Assembly (NCBI RefSeq): GCF_002201535.1
Contig: NZ_NIWW01000002.1
Location: 248,001-312,000 of the forward strand
DNA: 64,000 bases
Direction: 5' to 3'
From: Lacimicrobium sp. SS2-24
GTDB taxonomy: Bacteria > Pseudomonadota > Gammaproteobacteria > Enterobacterales > Alteromonadaceae
Made by a program: the position numbers and the translations under genes. Numbering within the stretch: the first letter of the stretch is position 1; each line of letters begins with the position of its first letter. The notes under the pieces are model-generated. The model saw nothing but the letters and a program-made list of their open reading frames with translations, ran no database searches and was not told the origin of the DNA. This document shows, piece after piece, positions 56,318 to 64,000 of this stretch.

Positions 56318-56923
56318 CTACTGATTACTGAATACAATGACCTGACCGATACGGGGGTCATAAACGAATCCATTGCCACTGGTATTGTCAACGGGCTCAT
56401 TCTGCTGATTCTTGATGGTCTGAGTAAGATAGTAATAGCAGACATCATTCCCGGCAGGGGCAATACCGTCGCCACTTCGGGTAAAGTAGCGGTGAGATTC
56501 AAAGGGGCGTTGATTCCAGTCTTCGGTGATAGTGGGCGCACTTTGCATGATCAGATTAAAGGTGCTGACACAGTCCAGATTCACCATAGCATCATCTTCG
56601 GTACTGGCATCATTGGCGGCTTCTCCGGTAGGATAACCGGTGTCTTTGTCGATGCCGATCTGAATGCCACCCACGGTTACAAAGGTAATATTGGCCCCGC
56701 CGTTTTGTGCGGGTCTGCCTTCCAGCTCCCATTGTGCACGGACCAGACCGACGCCTGTGGCAAAACCACCGGCGACACCTTCAACGGTGGCTTTTTCGGC
56801 ATCCTTGGTGACTTCCAGCATGCGCGGCAACGCGACGGCCGCCAGCAGGCCGAGCACGACCACGACTATCACCAGCTCGATCAGGGTAAACCCCCGGGAT
56901 TGTTTGTACGTTTTCATAGCCAT
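56318..56923 (-). CDS. mshB: MSHA pilin-like protein MshB
   Basis: A 201-residue pilin resembling MshA. Leader MAMKTYKQSRG is followed by FTLIELVIVVVVLGLLAAVALPRM. The rest has the MshA/MshB core (GVAGGFATGVGLVRAQWELEGRP). It is probably a minor pilin required for assembly. 54 bp separate it from mshF. Confidence 0.9.
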   Translation of the reverse strand: MAMKTYKQSRGFTLIELVIVVVVLGLLAAVALPRMLEVTKDAEKATVEGVAGGFATGVGLVRAQWELEGRPAQNGGANITFVTVGGIQIGIDKDTGYPTGEAANDASTEDDAMVNLDCVSTFNLIMQSAPTITEDWNQRPFESHRYFTRSGDGIAPAGNDVCYYYLTQTIKNQQNEPVDNTSGNGFVYDPRIGQVIVFSNQ

Positions 56924-56977
56924 CCTATTGTCTCTGCTATTTTTCTGTCGTTAACGGGGCGATATTCTTGCCCCAAT

Positions 56978-57484
56978 TCAGTGCTTGATTACCTGTCCGG
57001 TATAAATTCTGTAGTCAAAATAAGGCCCGGTAGAGACCCTGAAGCGACACATGCTGTCCAGGGCCTTACCACTCATTTTGACACCGTCAAAAAACTCGCC
57101 ATACACTTTAAAACTGCCTACCTGCATGGGGGTATTGAGAACCGTTTTCCAAAGCTGGTCACAGCCCTCGGCGTTGGGCTCCACCTTGGGCCATCCGAGA
57201 TGGCTCATGGGAATAGGACGCCGATCGGTCTCGTTACCCTCACGGTCATACTGAACCTGTAAAATCCTCGGGGGGCGACCTTCTGCCTCCCATTGCCAGC
57301 GGGCACTGACCACACTGCGAGCCATTTCTTCGGCCAGTAAATTCAGTGTGATCTCCTGCATGTTTTCTTCGCCATCCTCGAAATACCAGATAAACGTCGC
57401 CATCAGCGAGGCAAATATCAGCACCACGGCCACCTGCATAATCAGGCGCATTTGTCGGTTTTCACTGTCAGACTGTTGATTCAT
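56978..57484 (-). CDS. mshF: MSHA biogenesis protein MshF
   Basis: A 168-residue membrane protein with one N-terminal TM (about 14-33) and a periplasmic part carrying QEITLNLLAEEMARSVVSARWQWEAEGRPP. There is no prepilin peptidase site, so it is a membrane component and not a pilin. The start is ATG 57484, 11 bp after the mshG stop; the longer frame to 57529 overlaps mshG. Confidence 0.85.
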   Translation of the reverse strand: MNQQSDSENRQMRLIMQVAVVLIFASLMATFIWYFEDGEENMQEITLNLLAEEMARSVVSARWQWEAEGRPPRILQVQYDREGNETDRRPIPMSHLGWPKVEPNAEGCDQLWKTVLNTPMQVGSFKVYGEFFDGVKMSGKALDSMCRFRVSTGPYFDYRIYTGQVIKH

Positions 57485-57495
57485 TCTGTTCTCAC

Positions 57496-58716
57496 TCAGC
57501 GCCCTCTGTATGCACTCATCATATCCCACATTGGCGTGAAAATACCCAGCGCCAAGACTAGAACCATGGCTGCCACAATGGCGATCAATACCGGTTCAAT
57601 CTTAGATGTCAGACTCTTCAGGTCATAGGCCACTTCGCGCTCGTAAAAGTCGGCCACATCATTTAACAGCTCGTCGACGCGTCCGGTTTCTTCTCCCACA
57701 CTGATCATCTGTAGTACCAAGGGAGTAAACAGCTTACTTTCGGTACACACTCTGGAAAGGTTTTCGCCTTTTTCAATACTGCGTCGCATCTCCAGAATGC
57801 GTTTGCCCATGTACTGATTGTCCACCGCATCGGCCACCAGTGTCAGGGCGTGGGTGAGCGGCACGCCCGCTTTGACCATCATCGCAAAACTGCGCGCAAA
57901 GCGGGAAAGCAAAGAACGCTCAATAATATTACCTATGGCATAAATTCTGAGTTTTCGCCTGTCCCAGCTGAGCCGCCCTGACTCACTGTTGAGGTAGCGT
58001 CGCCCGATCCATAGCAACCCGATCAGCGCCAGTAACATCAGATGCCAGTAATTGACAAAGGTGTCTGACATGCCAATTAAAAAACGCGTCATCAGGGGCA
58101 GTTCGGCGCCGAGGCGATCAAACATGCTGGAAAAGGTCGGAATCACCACCAGGTTCATGATCACCAGGGCCACTACAATGGCGATCATCACAAACATGGG
58201 GTAACGGGTGGCAGATTTGATCTGTTTGCGTGTTTCCTGCTCACTTTCCAGATACTGTGACAGCAGCAGGAAAGCCTCATCCAGCTTACCGGTGTTTTCA
58301 CCCACATGTACCACACTGACAAAGAGGGGACTGAACACCTGGGGGTGGCGGTTCAGTGCACTGGAGATGTTGCGGCCACGTTCCAGTTGATCACCCACAT
58401 CCGTCAGTGCTTGCCTCAGACGTTTCGAGCCGGAGGATTCAGCCAGGCCGCCGATGGCCCTTAAAATAGGAATGCCGGCTTTACTCAGTGAATACATTTG
58501 CCGGGCAAAAATCACCATCTCAGCCAGCTTGACCTTAGGGGTGAGCCACTGTTCAAACAGCGCACTCTGCTGCCCTTCCTGAACAGGGCGAATATCAATA
58601 GGGATCAGCTCACGATTGAGCAGAATTTGTGCGGCATTCGCCTGGTCGGCTGCCTCAAGGTTGCCGTTTTGCAGCGCACCATCGGCACTTCTGGCTTTAT
58701 AGGTGAACCTGGCCAC
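57496..58716 (-). CDS. mshG: MSHA inner-membrane platform protein MshG
   Basis: A 406-residue PilC/GspF family platform protein around which the ATPase acts. Two GspF domains (about 70-195 and 270-395) flank TM segments. GENTGKLDEAF and VGEETGRVDELL are the duplicated family motifs. It begins directly after mshE. Confidence 0.95.
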   Translation of the reverse strand: MARFTYKARSADGALQNGNLEAADQANAAQILLNRELIPIDIRPVQEGQQSALFEQWLTPKVKLAEMVIFARQMYSLSKAGIPILRAIGGLAESSGSKRLRQALTDVGDQLERGRNISSALNRHPQVFSPLFVSVVHVGENTGKLDEAFLLLSQYLESEQETRKQIKSATRYPMFVMIAIVVALVIMNLVVIPTFSSMFDRLGAELPLMTRFLIGMSDTFVNYWHLMLLALIGLLWIGRRYLNSESGRLSWDRRKLRIYAIGNIIERSLLSRFARSFAMMVKAGVPLTHALTLVADAVDNQYMGKRILEMRRSIEKGENLSRVCTESKLFTPLVLQMISVGEETGRVDELLNDVADFYEREVAYDLKSLTSKIEPVLIAIVAAMVLVLALGIFTPMWDMMSAYRGR

Positions 58717-60444
58717 TTATTGTTGCACCTCTGTTTCCTGCTCGGCCACCATTTCTACCAGTTTGAGCACTTCTTCGACACTGGTGACGCCCTGACGTGC
58801 ATACGCCAGTGCTGACCTGGCAAGAGGGTGGTAGCCGGGACTGGCTTTAGCAATAGTACTAAAGGCTGCGGTATCATCGCCCTTCAGCGCATTCATCATG
58901 GCATCGGTCATTTCCAGAAGTTCAAACACACCAATCCGTCCCCGGTAGCCAGTGTGATTGCAATTATCACAGCCCCGACCATGGCGAAAACGAATCTGAT
59001 CCACATCCTCCGCAAGACTCTTCAGCCAGAAGGTCTCCTCATGATCGGGCTGATAGTCCTCAGTGCATTTTTCGCATAATCGGCGAACCAGACGCTGAGC
59101 CACGATTGCGCGCAAGGAGGTGGCCACCAGATAACCTGGTGCCCCCATATCTAACAGACGGATCGCACTGGATATGGCGTCATTGGTATGCAGGGTCGAT
59201 AACACAAGGTGGCCAGTCAGGGCGCCGCGAAGACCAATTTCTACAGTCTCATTGTCGCGCATCTCACCGACCATAATGATATCGGGATCCTGACGCAGGG
59301 TGGTACGCAGGACACTGGAAAAGGTCAGGCCAATTTTATTGTTGGTTTGCACCTGATTGATTCGCGGCAACCGGTATTCCACCGGATCTTCCACGGTAAT
59401 GACTTTTACGCCGGGTTGGTTGAGTTCGCTCAGAGCGCCGTACAACGTAGTGGTTTTACCTGAACCGGTTGGGCCGGTCACCAGCACCATGCCATGGGGA
59501 CGATGCAGCAGATGCCGAAAGCGCTTGAGAATATCTTGTGGCATACCGGTCTCGTCCAGGCTCAGCAGGCCAGCAGACTGATCCAGCAGTCGCATGACCA
59601 CCGACTCACCATGCTGCACTGGCATGGTCGAAAGACGCACATCGATACTGTGCCCCTTAACCTTGATATGGGTGCGGCCATCCTGGGGCAGACGTTTTTC
59701 AGAGATATCCAGGCCGGACATCAGCTTTAATCTGAGTACCAGCGCCGAAGCAATATTGCGCTCTTTGAGCAGACTTTCCTGCAGCACACCGTCAACCCTG
59801 AGGCGGATGCGCAGGGTATCTTCGTCGGGTTCAATATGAATATCTGAGGCCTGCATCTGGACGGCATCTTCGAAGATGGACTTGAGCAAGCGTGCTACAG
59901 CTGTATCGCCGTCTTCGGTGCCCAGATCGGCAAAATCAAACTCATCGGCCTCACTGTGCTCACTGGCCAGTTCATGGGCGAAGGAGGCAATGTCTTCAGT
60001 GCGGCGATAATGGCGATCAAATGCACTAAACAGCTGCGCCTCTTTCACCACCGCCACTTTAATAGGCTTTGGCAGAATATTAGCAATGGCATCCATGGCC
60101 GCCAGATCTGCCGGATCGCTCATGCCAATAAGCAGGTGATCGGGATGCTCTTCCAACACCAGCGCACGGTGGCGACGTGCCTGCACTTCCGGCAGCTTTT
60201 TAACGGCGTCGGCATCGAGGCTACGTTGACTGATATCTATCAGCGGCACCTTAAGCTGATGAGAGAGAAACTCCAGCAGCTGTTCTTCTTCCACCAGGCC
60301 GAGATCCACCAGTGTATGTCCCAGCTTGCGACCGCTTTGTTTCTGCGCATCGAGGGCCTGTTGCAACTGTTCTTCACTGATAATGTTCTCATGCACCAGC
60401 AAATCGCCCAGGCGCATTCTCAGTTTGGGTTTCATGCCTGACAT
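58717..60444 (-). CDS. mshE: MSHA pilus extension ATPase MshE with c-di-GMP-binding MshEN domain
   Basis: A 575-residue GspE/PilB-type hexameric ATPase that drives pilin assembly. The N-terminal MshEN signature is complete: RLGDLLVHENIISEEQLQQA and GRKLG (residues 11-42), then LLEFLSHQLKVPLID (56-70). In Vibrio this domain binds c-di-GMP. Walker A GPTGSGKTT is at 324-332, with VEDPVEYRL, the Asp box QDPDIIMVGEMRD and HTNDA. A zinc tetracysteine C-x2-C ... C-x2-C is near 457-505. A GGGAGGG ribosome site inside the mshN tail sets the start. Confidence 0.97.
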   Translation of the reverse strand: MSGMKPKLRMRLGDLLVHENIISEEQLQQALDAQKQSGRKLGHTLVDLGLVEEEQLLEFLSHQLKVPLIDISQRSLDADAVKKLPEVQARRHRALVLEEHPDHLLIGMSDPADLAAMDAIANILPKPIKVAVVKEAQLFSAFDRHYRRTEDIASFAHELASEHSEADEFDFADLGTEDGDTAVARLLKSIFEDAVQMQASDIHIEPDEDTLRIRLRVDGVLQESLLKERNIASALVLRLKLMSGLDISEKRLPQDGRTHIKVKGHSIDVRLSTMPVQHGESVVMRLLDQSAGLLSLDETGMPQDILKRFRHLLHRPHGMVLVTGPTGSGKTTTLYGALSELNQPGVKVITVEDPVEYRLPRINQVQTNNKIGLTFSSVLRTTLRQDPDIIMVGEMRDNETVEIGLRGALTGHLVLSTLHTNDAISSAIRLLDMGAPGYLVATSLRAIVAQRLVRRLCEKCTEDYQPDHEETFWLKSLAEDVDQIRFRHGRGCDNCNHTGYRGRIGVFELLEMTDAMMNALKGDDTAAFSTIAKASPGYHPLARSALAYARQGVTSVEEVLKLVEMVAEQETEVQQ

Positions 60445-60449
60445 TCTGC

Positions 60450-61604
60450 TTACCCTCCCAATGCCTTGAGTCGCTGTTGCACAAAGGTGGTCACTTCAGC
60501 GGGTGTATTGGCAGTGCTCAACCACCGATACGCTGCCAGGGCAGCATCATAGTTCCCGCCTTGATCCAGTGCCACAGCAAGACCAAGTCGCCATTTAATG
60601 TTATCCGGTTGGTAGCGGCTGAGCAGTCCATAGTCTGCCTGTGCCTGGCTGTAATCCTGCTGCAGTTGTGCGAGGCGGGCACGTAACTGAATGAAATCAG
60701 GATGCTGTAATATCGCCGGCTGATGGGGTTTTAACAGGTTAAGGGCTTGATTATTCTGGCCATTCTGGTGGTAGAAGCGGGCCAGTGATGCGATCAGCGT
60801 ATATTCTTGCGGATACTGTTCTATGCCCTGTTCCAGTATCAGCGCACTGCGCTGGGTGGCACCGCTTTTTAGCAGCAATCCCGCCAGTTTACGTCTGAGC
60901 AGGTGCTGATCCGGCTGCATGTCGAGCATCTGGGTTAACAGGGTGATGGCTTCAGCGTCATCGCCCTGACTGATGGCATTGCTGGCACGGGCTTTCAATT
61001 GTTGCCACTGCTGCTCGGCAGTACCCGCTGTCTTGGATTTGCTAAACGCGGGGGCGGATTCGACGTCGGTCTCCGCCGGTTCTTCTGGCGGCGTTGCTGT
61101 AACACCCTGGACAGGCGCCTTAGCTGAGGCTTCTTCCGATACAGGCGCTGGTGTCTGCTGCTGTAACGGTTGAGGCTCTGTGGGCGCGGGCTCCACTGAA
61201 TTTGATGACGCCGTGGCGGGTGCCGTTGGCGTCTCAGGCTTTTCGGTTGAGTCTGGGGTGGCGTGTGCGACAGTGGTGGCTGCCACCTGCTGTGTCCTTG
61301 TATGGCTTGGCAGTATATCGCCTGGCCCTGTATCGCCCGGGATTGCATCGCCCGGGACTGGATCGTCTGGTACAGCAGTGCGCGCAGATTCAGTTACCGG
61401 CAAAGCGGTGTGTTCGGCCGGCTGTTGCGGGCCGGTTCCAATCAGCGGCCACAACCAGTACATCGCGCCCACCAGCAGCGCAATAGGTAATATCGTCACC
61501 AGCCACCATTGGCGTGCCTTTTTAGGCGGGGGCTGATAATTGGCACTGCCCTGTTGTTGTTTTCGCGACTCCAAATCCTGGAGCATCTTATTCACTACAC
61601 TCAT
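60450..61604 (-). CDS. mshN: MSHA biogenesis TPR protein MshN
   Basis: A 384-residue protein from ATG 61604 (MSVVNKMLQDLESRKQQQG). A short cytoplasmic head, one TM helix (about 34-52) and a Pro/Thr/Ala/Glu-rich linker (55-180) come first. The linker contains a small PGD repeat (PGDAIPGDTGPGD). Several TPR-like helices (about 200-375, AITLLTQMLDMQPDQ...) follow. The start overlaps the mshM stop (ATGA). Confidence 0.9.
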   Translation of the reverse strand: MSVVNKMLQDLESRKQQQGSANYQPPPKKARQWWLVTILPIALLVGAMYWLWPLIGTGPQQPAEHTALPVTESARTAVPDDPVPGDAIPGDTGPGDILPSHTRTQQVAATTVAHATPDSTEKPETPTAPATASSNSVEPAPTEPQPLQQQTPAPVSEEASAKAPVQGVTATPPEEPAETDVESAPAFSKSKTAGTAEQQWQQLKARASNAISQGDDAEAITLLTQMLDMQPDQHLLRRKLAGLLLKSGATQRSALILEQGIEQYPQEYTLIASLARFYHQNGQNNQALNLLKPHQPAILQHPDFIQLRARLAQLQQDYSQAQADYGLLSRYQPDNIKWRLGLAVALDQGGNYDAALAAYRWLSTANTPAEVTTFVQQRLKALGG

Positions 61605-62509
61605 AAGGTACCCGGAGGATAAAAGTAATAGCTGCCCAGCACGAGCAGGACAATCAGCAGCGATGCATATAGCCATAACCAGTTGAAAGGCCGGCGCTGG
61701 GCGGCGGCTTCGGTATCGGCGATGGCCAGCTGAATGTGTTTTGGGCTGACCAGCAGTTTGCCCTCACCATAGGCCAGCATCAGGGCTTTGTGACACAGTA
61801 CGTTGACGATACGGGGCGTGCCCTCTGAGGCGCTAAACAGCATTTTGCAGCAGCGGCGATTGAACATCTCGCTTCCACGAAAACCGGCCACACGCATACG
61901 GTGCTGCACGTATTGGCTTAACTGGTCAAAATCCATGGTGGCCAGCTGGTAACTGAAGGTAATGCGTTGTTTAAGTTGTCTCAGTTCCGGTAAGGCCAGC
62001 TTTTGATCCAGCTCAGGCTGACCGAATAGCACCACCTGCAGCAATTTTCGTGACTCAGTCTCCAGATTGGTAAACAGGCGCAGCGCCTCAATACTCTCTA
62101 TGGGCAGGGCCTGCGCTTCATCGATGATCAGCACAGCGGCTTTGTGTTGTTGATTGATTTCGATCAGACGCTGCTCAATGCGCTGGGTAAATTCCTGTTG
62201 ATCGGCGTGGGCACTGAGCGTGACTCCCAGCTCTCTGGCAACCGCCGCACGCAATTCTGCCGGTGACAGATAGGGATTAGGAATGTAGGCGGAAACAAAA
62301 TGATCCGGTAACTCATTGAGCAATTTACGGCAAATGAGTGTCTTTCCTGTACCCACCTCACCGGTGACTTTAATAAAGCCTTCACCGGTTTTCAGTGCCG
62401 TGGTCAGTACATCTATGGCCTGGTTATGGCTGGGCAGGCCAAAGAAATAGCTGGTGTTCGGGGTCAGCGTAAAGGGCAGTTCCTGAAGGCCGAAGTGATA
62501 CAGGTACAT
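61601..62509 (-). CDS. mshM: MSHA biogenesis ATPase MshM (ExeA-like)
   Basis: A 302-residue AAA ATPase of the ExeA/GspA family. Walker A GEVGTGKT is at 50-57, Walker B VLIIDEAQ at about 126-133, and a single C-terminal TM at about 275-292. Family members help place the secretin through peptidoglycan. It lies 2 bp downstream of mshL. Confidence 0.92.
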   Translation of the reverse strand: MYLYHFGLQELPFTLTPNTSYFFGLPSHNQAIDVLTTALKTGEGFIKVTGEVGTGKTLICRKLLNELPDHFVSAYIPNPYLSPAELRAAVARELGVTLSAHADQQEFTQRIEQRLIEINQQHKAAVLIIDEAQALPIESIEALRLFTNLETESRKLLQVVLFGQPELDQKLALPELRQLKQRITFSYQLATMDFDQLSQYVQHRMRVAGFRGSEMFNRRCCKMLFSASEGTPRIVNVLCHKALMLAYGEGKLLVSPKHIQLAIADTEAAAQRRPFNWLWLYASLLIVLLVLGSYYFYPPGTL

Positions 62510-62511
62510 GG

Positions 62512-64000
62512 TCAGTGCGTGTCCGTCCAGTCCCGAATCTGGTCACGACTCCCCCTGAGCTGCTGCTGCCAGGTGCCGCGCTCCACGACCGTGGGTTTAA
62601 GCAGAATCACCAGTTCCTTTTTCTGTTCTGACTCGCGACGGTTTTTAAACAGTTCTCCAAGTAGCGGAATGCTGCCTAATATCGGTGTCTTGGAATGGGT
62701 TTCATTGATAATGGTCTGCATCAGGCCGCCAATCACCACAATTTCGCCGGTGCGGGCGTGAATGACCGTATCCGATTCGCGGATATTGCTTTGAGCCAGC
62801 GGCAACACAAAGCGCTCCTCATTGAGGGTGACCACTTTTTCCTGTTCCTGCGTCTCGATCACTGAAGGGTGAACATGCAACAACACACCGCCTTCGGCAT
62901 CAATTTGCGGGGTCACATCCAGCGCGATACCGGAGAAGAAAGGCGTCAGCTCAATATTGGGGCCTGTGGAAGTTGTCGCCGCCGTGATAGTGCTCTGACT
63001 GGACACATCGGTAACAAAATACTCGTCATCGCCCACCTTGATGACCGCCTTCTGATTATTCGTGGCCGTAACCCGGGGGCTGGAAAGCACCTGCATATTG
63101 CCCTGCGTTGATAACAGTGACAGTACGCTGGAGAAGCTGCCCGTTTCAAAACTCAGACCGGTCACGCCACCAAGACTATTGGTGATGGCATTGCCAACAT
63201 TCATGCCGGAAAAACTGATGGGGCCAAGACGGCTGCTGTTAGCGATCTTGGTCCAGTCGATACCCTGTTGATATTCGTCGTTGAGGGTAACTTCGATGAT
63301 TCTGGCTTCCAGCACCACCTGGCGCTGCACGGTTTCTTCCGTGAGTTGTAAAAAGCCCTGCACGGCACGGATTTCATCTGGCATGGCCCTGACGGTGACT
63401 AACCCGGCCTGTGGGGAGACGATAACGGCTCTGCCCTGTTCAGTGCCGATCAGAGTTTGCAGGGTTTCTTTGAGATCTTTCCAGAAGTCGGTTTGTGTTC
63501 GGGTCAGAATATTGGTGCCATTGTTATTACTGACATTGGTGTTGAGGTTGCCGCTATTCCCGTACTGGTTGCCGCCGGTCAGTGCATTGCCGCCGAAACT
63601 GTTGGTGTTGTTACCATTTGAGCGATTGCCATCCTGTGTCGACACGCCACCTGAGACAATGCTGGACTGGGTAGAGCCGTCGCGGGTCATCAGCAAGTAA
63701 TTGACCGGAAAGGTCTCGGTGCGCATGCCTGAAGGGAAGATGCGAAAGACGCCACCATTGCGCTCGATGTGGTAGCCGTAAAGTTCCGAAGTGAGCTCAA
63801 ACACATCGCTCAGGGTTACCTGTTTCAGATCCAGGTCTATGTTGCCGTTGACCTGAGGATGTATCGCCACTGAATAGGGCGTGCCCTCGACCAATCCGGC
63901 AAAAAAGTCTCTGGCGGGGGTCTGACTCGCCGAAATGTCATATCGCTCTTCACTGAAAAGAGGCGCTTGCTCCTGTGACGCATCAGCGCTGAGCAACAGA
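62512..64000 (-). CDS. mshL: MSHA outer-membrane secretin MshL (5' end missing)
   Basis: The partial gene enters from the right edge in frame; about 495 residues are visible and the signal peptide and first residues lie outside. A secretin/STN N-terminal part (ARDFFAGLVEG ... DLDLKQVTLSDVFELTSELY) precedes an Asn/Gly/Ser-rich spacer (NGNNTNSFGGN-type). The secretin domain ends with the conserved VVIGGLMQT and LGSIPLLGELF motifs. It forms the outer-membrane pore for the MSHA pilus. mshHIJK would be expected further right. Confidence 0.93.
   Translation of the reverse strand, partial: LLLSADASQEQAPLFSEERYDISASQTPARDFFAGLVEGTPYSVAIHPQVNGNIDLDLKQVTLSDVFELTSELYGYHIERNGGVFRIFPSGMRTETFPVNYLLMTRDGSTQSSIVSGGVSTQDGNRSNGNNTNSFGGNALTGGNQYGNSGNLNTNVSNNNGTNILTRTQTDFWKDLKETLQTLIGTEQGRAVIVSPQAGLVTVRAMPDEIRAVQGFLQLTEETVQRQVVLEARIIEVTLNDEYQQGIDWTKIANSSRLGPISFSGMNVGNAITNSLGGVTGLSFETGSFSSVLSLLSTQGNMQVLSSPRVTATNNQKAVIKVGDDEYFVTDVSSQSTITAATTSTGPNIELTPFFSGIALDVTPQIDAEGGVLLHVHPSVIETQEQEKVVTLNEERFVLPLAQSNIRESDTVIHARTGEIVVIGGLMQTIINETHSKTPILGSIPLLGELFKNRRESEQKKELVILLKPTVVERGTWQQQLRGSRDQIRDWTDTH

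Noticed and set aside
56492-57262. 256-codon plus-strand frame across mshB and mshF
   Set aside because: Runs antisense through two recognised pilus genes; composition is that of a frame shadow.
61300-61400. Short GC-rich direct repeats as a CRISPR-like or regulatory array
   Set aside because: They encode the PGD repeat of the MshN linker; units are too short and in frame.
63450-63640. Asn/Gly-rich repeat in mshL as an insertion or repeat element
   Set aside because: Such a low-complexity spacer is usual in MshL/PilQ-type secretins.

Overview
The window reads as chromosome of a marine or alkaliphilic gammaproteobacterium of the order Alteromonadales (Alteromonas/Aestuariibacter/Lacimicrobium type). 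This is an inference from gene content and order: glnA-ntrB-ntrC with an NtrC/sigma54 control region, arcA, trmB-rsmC, mutY-yggX, tldD-yhdP-rng-maf-mreDCB, and a complete MSHA pilus locus downstream of mreB. I cannot name the species. Almost all of the sequence is coding. There is no prophage, insertion sequence, CRISPR array or rRNA operon, so this is core genome with a few accessory inserts.

Layout. 1-6.6 kb: end of an unidentified gene, stress kinase srkA, cyclopropane synthase cfa, and an RND efflux pair on the minus strand. 6.7-16.3 kb: an M14 peptidase, typA, then a nitrogen block (glnA, a DUF4124 protein, glnL, glnG) followed by glpK. 16.3-24 kb is the most accessory-like part: a putative Ca-binding protein, a divergent SRAP (YedK/HMCES-like) protein, a TonB-dependent receptor, a discoidin-domain secreted protein, a class V PLP enzyme and a DecR-like Lrp regulator. 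24.2-28.4 kb: tRNA-Phe, yggX, mutY, an alpha/beta hydrolase, trmB, rsmC. 28.5-32.3 kb: a probable PhoB-controlled 78-residue orphan, then glgC-glgA and a DUF3293 gene. 32.3-35.5 kb: a histidine kinase overlapping a YfiR-like periplasmic protein gene, then arcA. 35.5-50.2 kb: pmbA, yjgA, a second TonB receptor, tldD, a nitrilase-family gene, yhdP, rng, maf, mreD, mreC, mreB. 50.6-64 kb: the MSHA locus in the order mshL-M-N-E-G-F-B-A-C-D-O-P-Q on the minus strand, with mshL cut by the window edge.

How the parts work together. Nitrogen control is visible in the DNA: a 17-bp NtrC palindrome and a sigma54 -24/-12 element precede glnA, and another NtrC palindrome lies across the likely glnL promoter, predicting autorepression. 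The long minus-strand run from tldD to mreB is tightly overlapped (stop/start overlaps of 4-17 bp), tying envelope lipid transport (YhdP), RNA maturation (RNase G) and cell shape (MreBCD) into one or two transcripts. The MSHA ATPase MshE carries the MshEN cyclic-di-GMP-binding signature, so pilus extension is probably set by c-di-GMP.

Most worth following: (1) the kinase/YfiR-like pair at 32346-34543, which looks like a YfiNR arrangement with a histidine kinase output instead of a diguanylate cyclase; (2) a three-repeat PhoB box before the orphan at 28687; (3) the DecR-like regulator beside a Cys-containing PLP enzyme; (4) a bactofilin-like beta-helix segment in MshQ; (5) a TonB receptor set between the two subunit genes of the TldD/TldE protease.
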